A stretch of DNA of 64,000 bases. Source: JAAZIN01 sp964441025. GTDB taxonomy: Bacteria; Bacillota; Dethiobacteria; DTU022. The translations under genes were made by a program, and so were the position numbers. Below the pieces are notes generated by a model that was not told the DNA's origin, made no database searches, and was given only the letters and a program-made list of their open reading frames with translations. Shown piece by piece: positions 17,500-26,095 of the stretch (its first letter is position 1; each line of letters begins with the position of its first letter). Where the stretch lies: contig CAYTXG010000004.1 in the NCBI GenBank assembly GCA_964441025.1, positions 60,696 to 124,695 of the forward strand, written 5' to 3'.

Positions 17500-18960
17500 C
17501 TATTTTTCGGAGCGGTCGCTGTCTTTCGTCTTCAGCCAGCAGGGGCGGTAAAGCTGTATGGGGATGGGGCGGCGTAAAAATATAATGGGCAGCGCCTTCA
17601 GATCCAGGGGCAGGAGCGGCCAGAGGTAGGGAAAGCCGAAGGATTTGGTTGCGGCCAGGCGGATGAAGACTGCAAGCAACCCGATGATCAGGCCGGGCAG
17701 GTGGAAGAGCCCCGTCAGCAGGATCAATATGAAGAGAACAACCCTGTTGGCCATGCTCAGTTCCCAGCTGGGCGAAGCAAATACACCCAGGGCGATGAGA
17801 CCGGTGTAGAGGAGAACCTCGGGCGTGAAAAAGCCGACGGAGACAGCTATCTGTCCGATGAGCAGGGCACCGACCAGCCCCAGCGCAGTGGCAAAGGGCG
17901 AGGGGGTGTGGATGCTGGCCATGCGGACAAGGTCAAGGCCGAAATGAGCAAAGATGAATTGCAGGTATATGGGCATGCTCGCCTCATCTTTGGGGCCGAT
18001 GAATTTAAGCGATTTGGGCAGGAAACCGGGATGTGTCGCCAGCAGTATCCAGACCGGTATGAGAAAAAAGGAGAGGAAAACGCCGATGAGCCTGATCCAG
18101 CGGATGTATGAGCCCACAATGGGCACCTGGCGGAACTCCTCGGCATGCTGGAGCAGGTGGAAAAAGGTGATGGGCACAATCATCACCGAGGGCGAGGTGT
18201 CAACAATGATGATCACATGGCCCTCGATGAGGTGGTTGGCCGTTACATCGGGACGCTCCGTGTAGCGGACCACGGGAAAGGGATTCCAGAATGACCGGGT
18301 GATGAATTCTTCCACCGTTTTTTCGGCCATGGGCAGGGCATCGATGTCGATCTTCCCGATCCTGGAGCGGACATTCTCCACGATCTGCGGATTGGCGATG
18401 TCCTTAATGTACATGAGAGCAATGTCGGTGGCGGAGCGTCGCCCGGCGCTTAATATTTCGCACCTCAGCTGGGGATCCCGGATCCGCCGCCTGATCAGGG
18501 CTACATTGAAAACCAGCGTCTCCACAAAGCCGTCCCGAGAGCCGCGGGTGATCTTCTCTATATCGGGCTCGTCGGGCGAGCGCCCCGGGTATTCCCGAAT
18601 ATCGATGAGCAGCCCCTGCCGCTCTCCATCGATGAGCAGCAGCATGGGGCCGGCAAGAACCTGGCGCATGGCCTCTTCCAGATCATCCACCGGACTGATC
18701 TCGGCAAAGGGGATGATCTCGCTCATCAGCTTTTCGACAGGGCTGACGGCGATCTGCTCCCTTGTCGCCGCCAGCAGGGAGCGGATGATAAAGATGGTGA
18801 GCGAGTTGTTGTTTAGGCCGTCTACAGTAAGAAGGGCCGCCTTTCTGCCCCCCATGAGGATCTCTTTGAAGATGATATCGAAATTCCGATCCCCCAGATC
18901 AAGGCGCTCCTGCAGGTATGCTTTATTCTGTTCCAGTTTTTTAAAAATCGGTGTGGACAT
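17500..18960 (-). CDS. spoVAF: Stage V sporulation protein AF (GerA-family)
   Basis: 486 residues. A soluble GerA-like N-terminal half (FDIIFKEILMGGRKAALLTV, ITRGSRDGFVETLVFNVALI) is followed by membrane segments (LIGVFLSFFLIPVWILLATH and others). SpoVAF resembles the A subunit of germinant receptors and is linked to release of dipicolinic acid through the SpoVA channel. It lies 37 bases after spoVAE, as the last gene of the spoVA cluster. Confidence 0.94.
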   Translation of the reverse strand: MSTPIFKKLEQNKAYLQERLDLGDRNFDIIFKEILMGGRKAALLTVDGLNNNSLTIFIIRSLLAATREQIAVSPVEKLMSEIIPFAEISPVDDLEEAMRQVLAGPMLLLIDGERQGLLIDIREYPGRSPDEPDIEKITRGSRDGFVETLVFNVALIRRRIRDPQLRCEILSAGRRSATDIALMYIKDIANPQIVENVRSRIGKIDIDALPMAEKTVEEFITRSFWNPFPVVRYTERPDVTANHLIEGHVIIIVDTSPSVMIVPITFFHLLQHAEEFRQVPIVGSYIRWIRLIGVFLSFFLIPVWILLATHPGFLPKSLKFIGPKDEASMPIYLQFIFAHFGLDLVRMASIHTPSPFATALGLVGALLIGQIAVSVGFFTPEVLLYTGLIALGVFASPSWELSMANRVVLFILILLTGLFHLPGLIIGLLAVFIRLAATKSFGFPYLWPLLPLDLKALPIIFLRRPIPIQLYRPCWLKTKDSDRSEK

Positions 18961-18997
18961 GATCTGCGCATGGCCCCTTTTCCAGCGGTATGTAATG

Positions 18998-19351
18998 TCA
19001 GCCTTTGGGATTGAATACGAGCGCTATGATAAAGGCAAAGAGGATGGCCGCGGTGATCCCCGTGCTGGTGAGCTCGAACATGCCTGTAAGGATGCCGATA
19101 ACACCGTGGCGGGCCGCCTCGGACATGGCCCCTTTGGCCAGGGCATTGCCAAAGCTGGATATGGGCAGGCTGGCGCCGGCGCCGGCAAATTGGATCAACC
19201 GGTCATAGAGACCCAGCCCGCCGAGAATGCCGCCGGCAACGACAAAACCGGAGAGGATATGCCCAGGCGTAAAGGGGGTCAGGTCAAAGAGGAGCTGGCC
19301 GATGAGGCAGAAGAGCCCTCCGATGAGGAACGCGGTGAGGTAATTTCCCAT
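18998..19351 (-). CDS. spoVAE: Stage V sporulation protein AE (SpoVAEb-type)
   Basis: 117 residues, four predicted membrane segments and the family stretch YDRLIQFAGAGASLPISSFG. It is part of the SpoVA complex that moves Ca-dipicolinate into the forespore and out at germination. It is homologous to SpoVAC, which shows the same AGAGAAIPVTGFANS-like motif. It is separated from spoVAD by 279 bases of repeats. Confidence 0.95.
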   Translation of the reverse strand: MGNYLTAFLIGGLFCLIGQLLFDLTPFTPGHILSGFVVAGGILGGLGLYDRLIQFAGAGASLPISSFGNALAKGAMSEAARHGVIGILTGMFELTSTGITAAILFAFIIALVFNPKG

Positions 19352-19424
19352 GATCTGTATTTGCTCCTTTCTGAGCGCCGGCTGCCGGGCGGCGAACAGG
19401 ATTCATCCCTGCAGCATTATTGAC

Positions 19425-19634
19425 CCCGCGGGCGAACAGCCCCGTGTTGTAGGGGCGACCTCCGGTCGCCCGCAATGCCTCCGGACAACACAGGATCAAC
19501 ATAAATAACGTCATGCCCGCGGGCGAACAGCCCCGTGTTGTAGGGGCGACCTCCGGTCGCCCGCAATGCCTCCGGACAACACAGGATCAACATAAATAAC
19601 GTCATACCCACGGGCGAGCACAGCTCGCCCCTAC
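19425..19634. repeat. Family A repeat array inside the spoVA operon
   Basis: Two nearly identical 91-bp direct repeats (19425-19515 and 19516-19606) and a partial third (19607-19634). Each full copy has a GGGGCGACC/GGTCGCC palindrome; the partial copy has the GGGCGAGC/GCTCGCCC version. The array fills most of the 279-bp spoVAE-spoVAD gap and supplies the spoVAD stop codon. It contains no gene. Confidence 0.9.
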
Positions 19635-20641
19635 AGCATCTCCAGGGCAACAGCATGAGCCACCCCCGGGATGGATTCGCCCTGGGCCAGGGTGGTGGGG
19701 CTGTGCAACGCCCCCGTGGAAACAACGAGGAGCTTATTCAGCTCCCCCGCCCTCATCCGCCTGTAAAGGTGGCCCAGCACCACCACCCCCGAACAGGCGC
19801 ACCCGCTGCCGCCCGCTTCCACCTGCTGCACCGCCGGGTTGTAGATCATCAAACCGCAGTCATTATAGTTGTTTTCGGGGAAATAGCCGCTGCGGGCCAG
19901 AAGTTTTTTCAGAAGCCCCGCCCCCACAGAACCGAGATCGCCGGTAACGATGAGGTCATAATAATCGGGGTTGCGCTGCAGATCCTGAAAGTGCATGATC
20001 AGCGTTGAAGCCGCCGCCGGCGCCATGGCCGCGCCCAGGCTGAAAGGATCCTTTTCGCCCAGATCCACCACCTTGCCGGTGGTTACCGCGGTGATCCGCG
20101 GGCACTCCCCCGCTGCGCCGATGACCGCCGCCGCGGCACCGGTAACGGTCCACTGCGCATGCCTGGGGCGCTGAAAACCGTATTCTGTGGGGTAGCGGTA
20201 CTGGCGCTCCGCGCTGCAGTGGTGGCTCGACGTCGCCGCCAGGACATTGCCGGCAAAGCCGCCCGCCACCAGCATGGCCCCCCATGAGAGCGACAGCGTC
20301 AGTGTTGAGCAGGCCCCGTAAAGGCCGAAATAGGGCAGGCCCAGCGCAGCGGCGCTGTAACCGGAAACTGTGATCTGGTTCAGAAGATCGCCGGCCAGGA
20401 AATACTCCATATCATTGAGGTTGAGGTTGCCTTTTTCCAGCGCGCGGGAGCAGGCCTCCTGAAGCAGCTTGCGCTCTGCAGACTCGAAACTCTTCCTGTT
20501 GAACTGCAGATCCTTGTAAATTATATCGAAATCGTCCCCCAGGGGCCCTCTTCCCTCCATTGGCCCCACCACTGTTGCCGCCGATGTCAGGTAGGGAGGC
20601 GGATCGAGCAGGACACTCTGGCAGCCTACTTTTTGACTCAT
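19631..20641 (-). CDS. spoVAD: Stage V sporulation protein AD
   Basis: 336 residues with a thiolase-like fold. Conserved stretches include GLYGACSTLTLSLSWGAMLV, ATSSHHCSAERQYRYPTEYG, TGDLGSVGAGLLKKLL and CACSGVVVLGHL. In Bacillus SpoVAD binds dipicolinic acid directly. The last residues are VALEML and the TAG that follows is formed by the first bases of a family A repeat (GTAGGGGCGAG on this strand). Length is normal, so only a few C-terminal residues could have been altered. Confidence 0.95.
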   Translation of the reverse strand: MSQKVGCQSVLLDPPPYLTSAATVVGPMEGRGPLGDDFDIIYKDLQFNRKSFESAERKLLQEACSRALEKGNLNLNDMEYFLAGDLLNQITVSGYSAAALGLPYFGLYGACSTLTLSLSWGAMLVAGGFAGNVLAATSSHHCSAERQYRYPTEYGFQRPRHAQWTVTGAAAAVIGAAGECPRITAVTTGKVVDLGEKDPFSLGAAMAPAAASTLIMHFQDLQRNPDYYDLIVTGDLGSVGAGLLKKLLARSGYFPENNYNDCGLMIYNPAVQQVEAGGSGCACSGVVVLGHLYRRMRAGELNKLLVVSTGALHSPTTLAQGESIPGVAHAVALEML

Positions 20642-20669
20642 CTGCTCTCCTCCACTCTCTCCTGCCCAC

Positions 20670-21125
20670 TCACAACAGGGCTGATATTATACCGACGACA
20701 AAAGCGGTGATAACGCCGAAGAGGATCACCGAACCCGCCAGGGAGAACATTTTCGAGCCGATGCCCAGCACCAGCCCTTCTCTTTTGAATTCCAGCGCCG
20801 CCGAGGTAACCGAGTTGGCAAATCCTGTCACCGGGATGGCGGCGCCGGCGCCGGCAAAGGCGGCCAGGTGATCAAAAACCCCCAGCCCCGTCAATAGAGA
20901 AGCGAGAAAAATCACCGTGGCCACGGTGGGGTTGGACGCCTCTTCAGCTCTGAACCCCAGGGCGATGTAGCCGTTCTGCAGGGCCTGCCCAAAAACACAG
21001 ACCGCTCCGCCGCTGATAAAAGCAATGAGCGAGTTGCGCAGCAGCGGCGGAGCGGTCTTCTCTTTTTTCGCAAGCTCCCTGTACTCTTCGGCAGTGATAT
21101 TCAGCTCTCCGGGTACTGCAGGCAT
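20670..21125 (-). CDS. spoVAC: Stage V sporulation protein AC
   Basis: 151 residues, membrane protein with four or five hydrophobic segments. Family marks are NSLIAFISGGAVCVFGQALQ and FAGAGAAIPVTGFANSV. In Bacillus SpoVAC forms a mechanosensitive channel in the spore inner membrane. It is followed 28 bases later by spoVAD. spoVAA and spoVAB, present in Bacillus, are absent here. Confidence 0.95.
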   Translation of the reverse strand: MPAVPGELNITAEEYRELAKKEKTAPPLLRNSLIAFISGGAVCVFGQALQNGYIALGFRAEEASNPTVATVIFLASLLTGLGVFDHLAAFAGAGAAIPVTGFANSVTSAALEFKREGLVLGIGSKMFSLAGSVILFGVITAFVVGIISALL

Positions 21126-21144
21126 TCAATCTCTCCTCTCCAGG

Positions 21145-21378
21145 CTAGCGATCCTCCCGGACGCCGAAAGCCACTTTCAAGTTGACCTTGTATTCTTTGA
21201 TCTTCCCATTGTCCAGGCCGGCGGTGCAGTTCACCAGCTCCACCCCGGTAATCCCGTCAATGGTTTTGGAGGCCTCCCTGACGGCCTTCTCAACGGCGTC
21301 GTCCCAGCTGACAGCCGATTCGCCGACGAGCTCAATAACCTTGGCCACTGTAGTCAATGCAGTCATCTCCCTTGTCAT
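21145..21378 (-). CDS. Dodecin-family flavin-binding protein
   Basis: About 70-77 residues. The sequence VAKVIELVGESAVSWDDAV and the end IKEYKVNLKVAFGV match dodecins, which form 12-mers that store flavin or related ligands. The start is uncertain: the listed ATG has no Shine-Dalgarno, AGGGAG abuts a second ATG, and a TTG 9 bases after AGGGAG (about 21360) is best spaced. It sits upstream of spoVAC, so it may be expressed in the forespore with spoVA. Confidence 0.85.
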   Translation of the reverse strand: MTREMTALTTVAKVIELVGESAVSWDDAVEKAVREASKTIDGITGVELVNCTAGLDNGKIKEYKVNLKVAFGVREDR

Positions 21379-21544
21379 TTTGATTGTTGTGGTTGCCCTG
21401 CTGCTGCGATCTCGCTGTTACCGCTAAAGAACGGCGGGGCGGCTCCGGCGGGGCGGTGAATATCAGATAGAGCACCAGGCCGGAGAGGAGAAAAAAAAGA
21501 GCCACCCACATCAATAAAGCGGCAGATTTCCCATGGCCCCACAA
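21332..21544 (-). CDS. Small single-pass membrane protein (hypothetical)
   Basis: 70 residues from a TTG start with GGGGGGAAG about 10 bases upstream. One clear membrane segment (ALLMWVALFFLLSGLVLYLI) is followed by a Pro-rich, then Gln/Asn-rich tail. It overlaps the dodecin gene by 47 bases. It is the first frame after the candidate sigma-G promoter, which raises its plausibility. No family is recognised. Confidence 0.4.
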   Translation of the reverse strand: MWGHGKSAALLMWVALFFLLSGLVLYLIFTAPPEPPRRSLAVTARSQQQGNHNNQNDKGDDCIDYSGQGY

Positions 21545-21590
21545 ATTCGTTCTTCCCCCCAGAAAATGAAATCACTTCCCGGCACGGAAT

Positions 21591-21619
21591 TAGTTTGCGA
21601 TAAATAGTTTATTTTATGC
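21591..21619 (-). promoter_or_regulatory. Candidate sigma-G promoter for the spoVA operon
   Basis: On the minus strand: GCATA (21615-21619), a 17-base spacer and CAAACTA (21591-21597). The sigma-G consensus is about GYATR-N17/18-CATNMTA, so 6 of 7 bases of the -10 match. The spoVA operon is sigma-G-dependent in Bacillus. It lies between sigF and the small membrane ORF. Confidence 0.5.
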
Positions 21620-21677
21620 GGTGAGGCGGGGGGAGAACAGGCAGGGATGATCAGGTAAGGTGCAGCTGCAGCGGGTT

Positions 21678-22379
21678 TCAGCCTTCCGGCTGCATATAGG
21701 AGCGGAGCCGGCGGAGGGCCCTCTTTTCAAAGCGTGAAACCTGGCGCTGCGACAGGGCCAGGCGCCCTGCTATTTCAGACTGGGTCAGCTCTTCAAAATA
21801 TCGCAGGTTGATCAGCCGTCGCTCCAGGGGGGCGAGCTTCATCAGCCCCTCGCTCAGGGCCAGGCGTTCCAGCAGGTTTTCCTCCTCGCTCGCTCCCTCC
21901 CGTCCTGAAAAGATCTCCTCTTCAAGAGGGGCGGTGGGCAGGGATGATTCCATGATCAGGGCCACCTCTTCAGGGTCAATCCCAAGGGCCGCGGCGATTT
22001 CGCCCACAGTGGGTTCGCGCTGCAGCTCCTGCGTCAGCTCTTCGCAGCAGCCGCCCAGACGGCGGGACTGCTCCAGCAGGGAGCGGCTTAATTTTAGGAT
22101 GGAGCTGGTGCGGCGCCGGTACAGGCGCATCTCCCCCTCAATCCAGGATACGGCAAATGTGGTGAATTTGACGCTACGGGCCGGGTCAAAGCGCTGCGCC
22201 GCCTTGAGCAGCCCCATCATCCCGGCCTGGAAATAATCCTCCCTCTCCCCGGCGCGGCAGGCCATCCGCCCGACATAGGCGCCGACGAGCGGCTCAAGAT
22301 GCAGGAACAGCTCCTCCCCGGCCTCCTCTTCGCCCTGCTGAAAGCGGTGCAGCAGCGACTGCAGCTGCTCTTCGGACAT
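21678..22379 (-). CDS. sigF: RNA polymerase sigma factor sigma-F (forespore)
   Basis: 233 residues. Region 2 contains REDYFQAGMMGLLKAAQRFD and KFTTFAVSWIEGEMRLYRR; region 4 contains LTQSEIAGRLALSQRQVSRF. It is the first forespore sigma factor, held inactive by SpoIIAB. The order dacF-spoIIAA-spoIIAB-sigF with 2-base spacing and coupling is the Bacillus arrangement and distinguishes it from sigG. Confidence 0.95.
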   Translation of the reverse strand: MSEEQLQSLLHRFQQGEEEAGEELFLHLEPLVGAYVGRMACRAGEREDYFQAGMMGLLKAAQRFDPARSVKFTTFAVSWIEGEMRLYRRRTSSILKLSRSLLEQSRRLGGCCEELTQELQREPTVGEIAAALGIDPEEVALIMESSLPTAPLEEEIFSGREGASEEENLLERLALSEGLMKLAPLERRLINLRYFEELTQSEIAGRLALSQRQVSRFEKRALRRLRSYMQPEG

Positions 22380-22381
22380 CT

Positions 22382-22831
22382 CTAGCTCTCCTTCCGCCTC
22401 TCGCGGGAGCGGATCTCCTTGACCATGATCACCGCAGTCCCCTCCCCGGGCGCCGATCGGACATTGAGCTCATCCATAAAATTCTCCATAATTGTAAACC
22501 CCATCCCCGAGCGCTCCAGTTCGGGCTTGCTGGTATAAAGGGGCTCAAGGGCCTTCTCCAGATCCTCGATGCCCATCCCCTCATCCACCACCTCAACGGT
22601 AAGCCTGTTCCCTTCCAGGAAAGCGCTGATCAGCACAGGGCCGACATTCTCCCCATAAGCATGAATAATGGCATTGGTCACCGCTTCGGATACTGCTGTC
22701 TTGATATCGCTGATCTCCTCGAGGGTGGGATCAAGGCGGGCCACAAAGGCGGCGACAACGACGCGGGCAAAGGCTTCATTCTCGGAGCGGCTCTCGATCT
22801 CAAGTTTCATGAATGTAGCTGACGGCAGCAT
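22382..22831 (-). CDS. spoIIAB: Anti-sigma-F factor / serine kinase SpoIIAB
   Basis: 149 residues, GHKL ATPase fold: N box [15 protein letters not shown]1 [11 protein letters not shown]2 [17 protein letters not shown]. It binds sigma-F and phosphorylates SpoIIAA. The start has GGAGG 7 bases upstream, and the ATG follows the spoIIAA stop by one base. Confidence 0.96.
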   Translation of the reverse strand: MLPSATFMKLEIESRSENEAFARVVVAAFVARLDPTLEEISDIKTAVSEAVTNAIIHAYGENVGPVLISAFLEGNRLTVEVVDEGMGIEDLEKALEPLYTSKPELERSGMGFTIMENFMDELNVRSAPGEGTAVIMVKEIRSRERRKES

Positions 22832-22832
22832 G

Positions 22833-23198
22833 TTAAGACCTCCTTTTTGGCGTTGCCCCCAGGATCAGGTGCTGCAGGGCTTCCGCTTCATGCTTAAAAA
22901 AGGGGATGATCCGGGCCAGGCCCGAGAGCTCTGTGATCCGGGCGATGGCGGCGGGAACCTCGCATACCGCCATCTGCCTGCCAGCGGCTCCGATTTTGCG
23001 GTAACGCCCCAGCAGGGCGCCCACGCCGGAGCTGTCCATGAAGGTAAGCCCGCGGAGATTGAAGAGAACGGCGCGGGGCTGATGATGCTCCAGCTCCCGG
23101 TCCACCTTCTCCCGCATCAGGAGAGCCTGATGATGATCCAGCTCTCCCGACAGGCGAACAAGCAGAATGGGCGGGCGAAGATCAATTTCTACATCCAT
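22833..23198 (-). CDS. spoIIAA: Anti-anti-sigma factor SpoIIAA
   Basis: 121 residues, STAS domain. The phosphorylated Ser is in [16 protein letters not shown]. Dephosphorylated by SpoIIE, it frees sigma-F from SpoIIAB. The start ATG (MDVEID) has GGAGG 7 bases upstream; the frame extends two codons further but that ATG is too close to the ribosome site. Confidence 0.96.
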   Translation of the reverse strand: MDVEIDLRPPILLVRLSGELDHHQALLMREKVDRELEHHQPRAVLFNLRGLTFMDSSGVGALLGRYRKIGAAGRQMAVCEVPAAIARITELSGLARIIPFFKHEAEALQHLILGATPKRRS

Positions 23199-23537
23199 TG
23201 CCATACCTCCGGTGCCTCAGATAGTTTATCTTTGGAAATTAGTTCTGCGCTTTTCAGATTTTTCCTGCAGAAACCTGAAAACTTTTCGACACAACAACAC
23301 AGGGACAGGGCAGGGGGACGTTCTTCCTTAGTGCTAAATTAAAACCGCCCCTTTCAATGGAGCGGTTCCAGGTAGAGCCACTTTTGCTTAAATTGATTCC
23401 CCACGCCGCAGAAACAGATGTATTCACCCGATCCGGCTTCAGCATCCAACAAGCCGGGCGCCGCTGCCGAAACAGTTTATTCCCGCCGCGCCTTATACCC
23501 GGTATTTAAAAATCATTCCCCGGTATCAGGCGGTAAA
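23199..23537 (-). other. 339-bp intergenic region upstream of spoIIAA
   Basis: It contains a candidate sigma-H promoter near 23240-23268, a degenerate family B-like stretch (GGGACAGGG near 23300) and a short AACCGC/GCGGTT inverted repeat near 23342-23367. A 63-codon frame here has no family features and is not called. Confidence 0.4.
23240..23268 (-). promoter_or_regulatory. Candidate sigma-H promoter of the spoIIA operon
   Basis: On the minus strand: GCAGGAAAA (23260-23268) fits RNAGGAWWW. After an 11-base spacer comes GCAGAACTA, one mismatch from RNNGAATWW. spoIIA is sigma-H-dependent in Bacillus. The spacing to the spoIIAA start is about 42 bases. Confidence 0.45.
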
Positions 23538-24719
23538 CTAACGCCCGAATCTTAACCATCGCTGCAGCAGCCGGAGAAAAAGTTCCGCTATCGTTGCCCG
23601 CCGGACTTCCTCGCTGACGATCAGATCTACTGCAGTTTTTTTACCGCCGCCGTATTGAACCGTTATCTCTCCCACCTTCTGCCCCTGTTGAAGGGGCAGC
23701 GCCAGGGGCAGCAGCTCTATATTTTTCTCGTAGCCCTCTTCTGCGCTCAGCGGTAATAGCAGGCTCAGGTTTTTTGCCGCAACTACATCCACTTCAGGCG
23801 GCGAACCCTTCTCCACAGGCAAATGGATGACCAGGGACCCTTTTTTGAGCAAAGGGATGCTTTTAAAGTTGCTGAAACCGTAGTCTAGAAGTTTGCAGGC
23901 CGTATCGTAGCGCTCATTTTCGGTGGCGGAATCCATGACCACGGCCAGCAGTCGGGTCTTTCCCCTCTGGGCTGTTGCGGAGATGCTATTTCCCGCCTGC
24001 GGAGTGAAACCGGTTTTAAGCCCGTCGCATCCCGGATAATCGACAACCATGCGGTTTGTATTGCTCAGAAATACCTCACCCGAACGTATCTCCCCTTTCA
24101 AAAAATGCTCATCCATCCAGATGGTAACCCACTTGTGTATGAGCGGATGTTCCAGAAGCGCCAGGCTCATGAGCATGACATCATAAGCGCTGCTGTAGTG
24201 ATCTGGATCATGAAGTCCATGGGGGTTGCAGAAATGGCTCTGCTCCATGCCCAGGCTGCGCGCCTTCTCATTCATCATCGCGGCAAAGCCCTCCACAGAG
24301 CCGGCCACATGCTCCGCAACGGCAACAGCAGCATCATTGGCCGAGCCCACGGCCATCCCGATGAGCAGCTTTTCAAGGGAAACCACATCTCCATCGCTCA
24401 AGAATATCTCGGACCCCCCCATAGAGGAGGCCCGGGCGCTTACAGTCACCCTGTCCTCCAGGGAGATTTCCCCCCCGGCCAGCTTTTCCATCGCCAGGAG
24501 CAGGCTCATGATCTTGGTCAGGCTGGCCGGGAAAAATATTTCTTTGCTGTTTTTTTCCCAAATGATCTCCCCGCTGTTTGTATCCATGAGCAGTGCGGCC
24601 CCGGCTTCGATCTCGAATTCAGGCCCAGTCGGCTCCGCATTTTCAGCAGCGGAGGCAAAAGGAAGCAATAATAAGCAAGATATTATCAGCAGCGGTATGA
24701 GCAGCGCCGGCTTCTTCAC
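23538..24719 (-). CDS. dacF: D-alanyl-D-alanine carboxypeptidase DacF
   Basis: 393 residues. A signal peptide (LLIPLLIISCLLLLPFASA) precedes the penicillin-binding motifs SLTK, SAN (GSANDAAVAVAE) and KTG (GLKTGF). It hydrolyses D-Ala-D-Ala and helps set cortex crosslinking from the forespore side. Position directly upstream of spoIIAA-spoIIAB-sigF identifies it as DacF rather than DacB. A candidate sigma-F promoter lies just ahead. Confidence 0.94.
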   Translation of the reverse strand: MKKPALLIPLLIISCLLLLPFASAAENAEPTGPEFEIEAGAALLMDTNSGEIIWEKNSKEIFFPASLTKIMSLLLAMEKLAGGEISLEDRVTVSARASSMGGSEIFLSDGDVVSLEKLLIGMAVGSANDAAVAVAEHVAGSVEGFAAMMNEKARSLGMEQSHFCNPHGLHDPDHYSSAYDVMLMSLALLEHPLIHKWVTIWMDEHFLKGEIRSGEVFLSNTNRMVVDYPGCDGLKTGFTPQAGNSISATAQRGKTRLLAVVMDSATENERYDTACKLLDYGFSNFKSIPLLKKGSLVIHLPVEKGSPPEVDVVAAKNLSLLLPLSAEEGYEKNIELLPLALPLQQGQKVGEITVQYGGGKKTAVDLIVSEEVRRATIAELFLRLLQRWLRFGR

Positions 24720-24745
24720 CGTTCCAGTCCCCTTTCATTTTTTAC

Positions 24746-24775
24746 TATTTTCCCCAAGGAAAACGCAAATCATAC
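24746..24775 (-). promoter_or_regulatory. Candidate sigma-F promoter of dacF
   Basis: On the minus strand: GTATG (24771-24775), a 15-base spacer and GGGGAAAATA (24746-24755), which fits the sigma-F -10 pattern GGNNANANTA exactly. The -35 has one mismatch and the spacer is one base short. dacF is sigma-F-dependent in Bacillus. Confidence 0.5.
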
Positions 24776-24776
24776 C

Positions 24777-24858
24777 GCAAGTTACTCCCCCCCGGTGCCT
24801 GGCACCTCCCGCTACCGCAAGTTACTCCCTTCCGGTGCCTGGCACCGGGGGGGAGTAA
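24777..24858. repeat. Two family C palindromic repeats
   Basis: Copy 2 (24822-24858, 37 bp) has outer arms TTACTCCC/GGGAGTAA and inner arms CCGGTGCC/GGCACCGG. Copy 1 (about 24777-24810) shares the left half and GGTGCCTGGCACC but its right arm is degenerate. The same 37-bp structure occurs at 49496-49532. It lies 19 bases after the deoB stop. Confidence 0.8.
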
Positions 24859-24877
24859 TGCGAGGGTACCGGGGAGA

Positions 24878-26095
24878 TCAGGTCAGGAAGGATGAACCGT
24901 TGTCCGGGCGGGGGAGACAGAGCCACTGAGCGGCGGAGGCACCCAGGTCGGCAAAAGAGGAGCGGGTGCCCAGAGCGGAGCCCTGCTTCAGCGAGGGGCT
25001 CCAGGCCATGAGGGGAACATGTTCACGGGTGTGATCCGTGCCCGGGTGGGTGGGATCGCAGCCGTGATCTGCGCTGATAAAGAGGAAGTCCTGCGGGCGG
25101 AGCCCTGCAAGAAGCACCCCCAGGTGAAGATCAAATCGCTCCAGGGCGGAGGCAAAACCGCGGCTGTCATTGCGGTGGCCGTAAAGAGTGTCAAAATCTC
25201 CGAAAGTGGCCCAGATAATGCCGCCTGGGCTCTCCTCGAGCAGGCCGAGAAGGGCGGCGGCCGTTGCCGCATTGTCGCCGCCGGGGCGGTGTACGGTAAT
25301 GCCGCGGTGGTTGAAGACATCGGCTACCTTGCCGATCACGGCAACGGAGCAGCCGGCGGCAGCGGCCAGGTCCAGGAGGGTTTCGCCCGGCGGGGAGAGG
25401 GAGAAGTCTTTTCTGCCCGCAGTCCGCTTAAAAGAGCCGGGCCTGCCGGTAAAGGGGCGGGCAATGACCCTGCCTACGGCATGCCGGCCCTGTAAAATTT
25501 CGCGCGCGACGGCGCACCAGGAGTAGAGTCTCTCCGGCGGAACAAGTTCCTCATGTGCAGCAACCTGGAAGACGCTGTCGGCTGAAGTATAGACTATGGG
25601 ACTGCCTGTCTGAAGATGGCTCTCCCCCAGCTCCTCGATGATCACAGTGCCCGAAGCGGCGATGTTGCCCAGAACGGGCCGTCCGATGGCGGTCTCGAAG
25701 TCATGGATGATCTCTTTGGGGAAACCCTGCGGGTAAAGGGGGAAAGGCTGCTTCAGGACAACACCGGCCAGTTCCCAGTGGCCGCTGGTGGTATCCTTTC
25801 CCGCAGAGCGGGAGGCAGCCCGGCCGTAGTAGCCCGCTCCGGGCGGCGGGGCAGTTTTTTGAGGGGCGGTGGCGCTCATGGAAAGTGCAAGAATCTCATC
25901 CAGTCCAAGGCGCCGCAGGTTTGGCAGGTGCAGCGGCCCCTCTTCAGCGATAACATGAAGCAGGGTGTTGGCCCCGGTATCTCCATAAGCGGCGGCGTCG
26001 GGCAGCGCACCCACTCCGCCGCCGTCGATGATCACGATGACCGCCCGCCTTCCCTTTATCTTCTCTTCGTCAGGCGCGCGGGTGTGTTTTGTCAT
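24878..26095 (-). CDS. deoB: Phosphopentomutase
   Basis: 405 residues, alkaline-phosphatase superfamily; interconverts ribose-1-phosphate and ribose-5-phosphate. Seen: VIIDGGGVGALPDAAAYGD, the active-site Thr region GDTGANTL, SAGKDTTSGHWELAG, and metal-site motifs TFGDFDTLYGHRND and FISADHGCDPT. I chose the ATG (MTKHTRAP), which overlaps the xerD end by 26 bases; a longer frame would run far into xerD. The xerD-deoB pairing is common in Firmicutes. Confidence 0.94.
   Translation of the reverse strand: MTKHTRAPDEEKIKGRRAVIVIIDGGGVGALPDAAAYGDTGANTLLHVIAEEGPLHLPNLRRLGLDEILALSMSATAPQKTAPPPGAGYYGRAASRSAGKDTTSGHWELAGVVLKQPFPLYPQGFPKEIIHDFETAIGRPVLGNIAASGTVIIEELGESHLQTGSPIVYTSADSVFQVAAHEELVPPERLYSWCAVAREILQGRHAVGRVIARPFTGRPGSFKRTAGRKDFSLSPPGETLLDLAAAAGCSVAVIGKVADVFNHRGITVHRPGGDNAATAAALLGLLEESPGGIIWATFGDFDTLYGHRNDSRGFASALERFDLHLGVLLAGLRPQDFLFISADHGCDPTHPGTDHTREHVPLMAWSPSLKQGSALGTRSSFADLGASAAQWLCLPRPDNGSSFLT

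Noticed and set aside
19284..19725. Short ORFs over the spoVA repeats
   Set aside because: They are translations of the palindromic repeats, not genes.
23254..23445. 63-codon ORF upstream of spoIIAA
   Set aside because: It overlaps the candidate sigma-H promoter and has no ribosome site or recognisable features.
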